Assembly (NCBI GenBank): GCA_946056455.1
Contig: CAMGJS010000088.1
Span: forward strand, 1-5,453
DNA from: an uncultured Clostridia bacterium
Lineage (GTDB): Bacteria > Bacillota > Clostridia > Oscillospirales > Ruminococcaceae
Reading direction: 5' to 3'
DNA: 5,453 bases
The notes beneath the pieces were generated by a model, which was not told the DNA's origin, made no database searches, and saw only the letters and a program-made list of their open reading frames with translations. Shown one piece after another: positions 5,122-5,453 of this stretch. The translations under genes were made by a program, and so were the position numbers. Numbering within the stretch: the stretch's first letter is position 1; the number at the start of each line of letters is the position of its first letter.

Positions 5122-5199
5122 TGGGGTGGAAGATGGGACTCGAACCCACGGTCTCCAGTGCCACAAACTGGCGCTTTAACCAACTAAGCTACATCCACC
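5122..5199 (-). tRNA. tRNA-His (anticodon GTG)
   Basis: A complete tRNA with encoded CCA and the histidine-specific extra G at -1 facing C73. The acceptor stem GGTGGATG/CTTCCACC has one T-T mismatch at position 6:67. The D-stem is GCTT/AAGC, the anticodon stem CCAGT/ACTGG carries the loop TTGTGGC (anticodon GTG), and the T-arm is GTGGG-TTCGAGT-CCCAT. It is the first gene after a consensus promoter. Confidence 0.96.
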
Positions 5200-5213
5200 G
5201 TAGCGCAAAAACT

Positions 5214-5241
5214 ATTATACCATATAAGTTGGTTTTGTCAA
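5214..5241 (-). promoter_or_regulatory. Sigma-A promoter for the tRNA-His/tRNA-Gln transcript
   Basis: Perfect consensus hexamers on the minus strand: TTGACA (5236-5241) and TATAAT (5214-5219), 16 bases apart. The expected start point is about 7 bases below the -10, only a few bases before tRNA-His. Such a strong promoter fits a stable-RNA operon. Confidence 0.9.
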
Positions 5242-5305
5242 CAAAAATTTTCAAAATACGCAAAAAAATTTTAAGTTGATAAAGCTTATTATTTGTTGGC
5301 ATTGC

Positions 5306-5453
5306 TTATAGTGAAAAATCCTCAGGATTATAATCGTCCGCAATTTTTACGCGCTCAGGTATGCGCCTTAAAGGGTCGTACTTATAATGCCGACAGGAAT
5401 CATTCGCAGAAGTCACTCCGTGCTTTTTGCAGAGTATCTCTCCCGAAAAAAGC
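5306..5453 (-). CDS. C-terminal end of a small conserved protein (partial)
   Basis: The last 48 codons of a minus-strand gene that enters from the right edge, ending in TAA at 5306-5308. The visible sequence includes SGEILCKKHGVTSANDSC, then RHYKYDPLRRIPERVKI and the acidic end DDYNPEDFSL. The two Cys residues (in LCKKHG and DSCR) with a nearby His could form a metal or redox site. I recall short proteins with this CKKHGVTSxxDSCRxxKYDPL pattern as unnamed conserved proteins of Clostridia, but I do not know a function. The gene ends about 64 bases before the tRNA promoter, with no clear terminator in that AT-rich gap. Its composition and position suggest the chromosomal side of the boundary. 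It is too short for a confident family call. Confidence 0.75.
   Translation of the reverse strand, partial: LFSGEILCKKHGVTSANDSCRHYKYDPLRRIPERVKIADDYNPEDFSL

Noticed and set aside
4956..5183. Open frames across both tRNA genes on either strand (including one reading WQDSNLR)
   Set aside because: This is the familiar false translation of tRNA sequence; the cloverleaf structures explain the region.

Overview
The window looks like one end of an integrative (probably conjugative) element sitting next to chromosomal tRNA genes of a Gram-positive anaerobe of the Clostridia, most likely an Oscillospiraceae or Lachnospiraceae gut bacterium. The reasons are strong AGGAGG ribosome sites, a SpoVG-type protein, tandem large-serine-recombinase relatives of the kind common in clostridial elements, and a tRNA-His/tRNA-Gln pair with encoded CCA ends. 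The taxonomic call is inference from memory of such loci.

Layout, right to left (almost everything is on the minus strand). 5306-5453: C-terminal 48 codons of a small, apparently chromosomal protein. 5122-5241: a consensus sigma-A promoter followed by tRNA-His, then tRNA-Gln (4997-5071) and a strong hairpin terminator (4939-4968). 4636-4938: a 300-base stretch without a gene. It holds two short tRNA-like fragments on the plus strand, a long inverted repeat, GGGCA-type repeats, and a terminator facing away from the tRNAs. I read it as the chromosome/element boundary (attachment region). 1966-4635: a compact operon of parA, parB (47-base overlap, TTG start), a spoVG-like gene and two almost identical 73-residue single-membrane-segment proteins that resemble Flp/type IVb pilins (DUF6133-like). 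169-1898: two truncated serine-recombinase genes lying end to end. 1-about 240: very AT-rich sequence carrying part of an unrelated plus-strand gene.

The genes suggest a self-maintaining element: ParA/ParB for segregation, SpoVG-like protein as a possible nucleic-acid-binding regulator, and pilin-like subunits of a Tad/Flp-like apparatus. The next gene should be an A24 prepilin peptidase. Its apparent N-terminal membrane portion is present, but after about 96 codons the frame passes without a break into the C-terminal half of a large serine recombinase. A second catalytic-domain-less recombinase follows with a 10-base overlap and is itself cut off at about position 240, where composition changes abruptly. 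The left third is therefore a scar of nested mobile-element insertion or rearrangement (or, for the far left junction, possibly an assembly chimera). The fused peptidase/recombinase reading frame and the tRNA-like boundary region are the points most worth following up.
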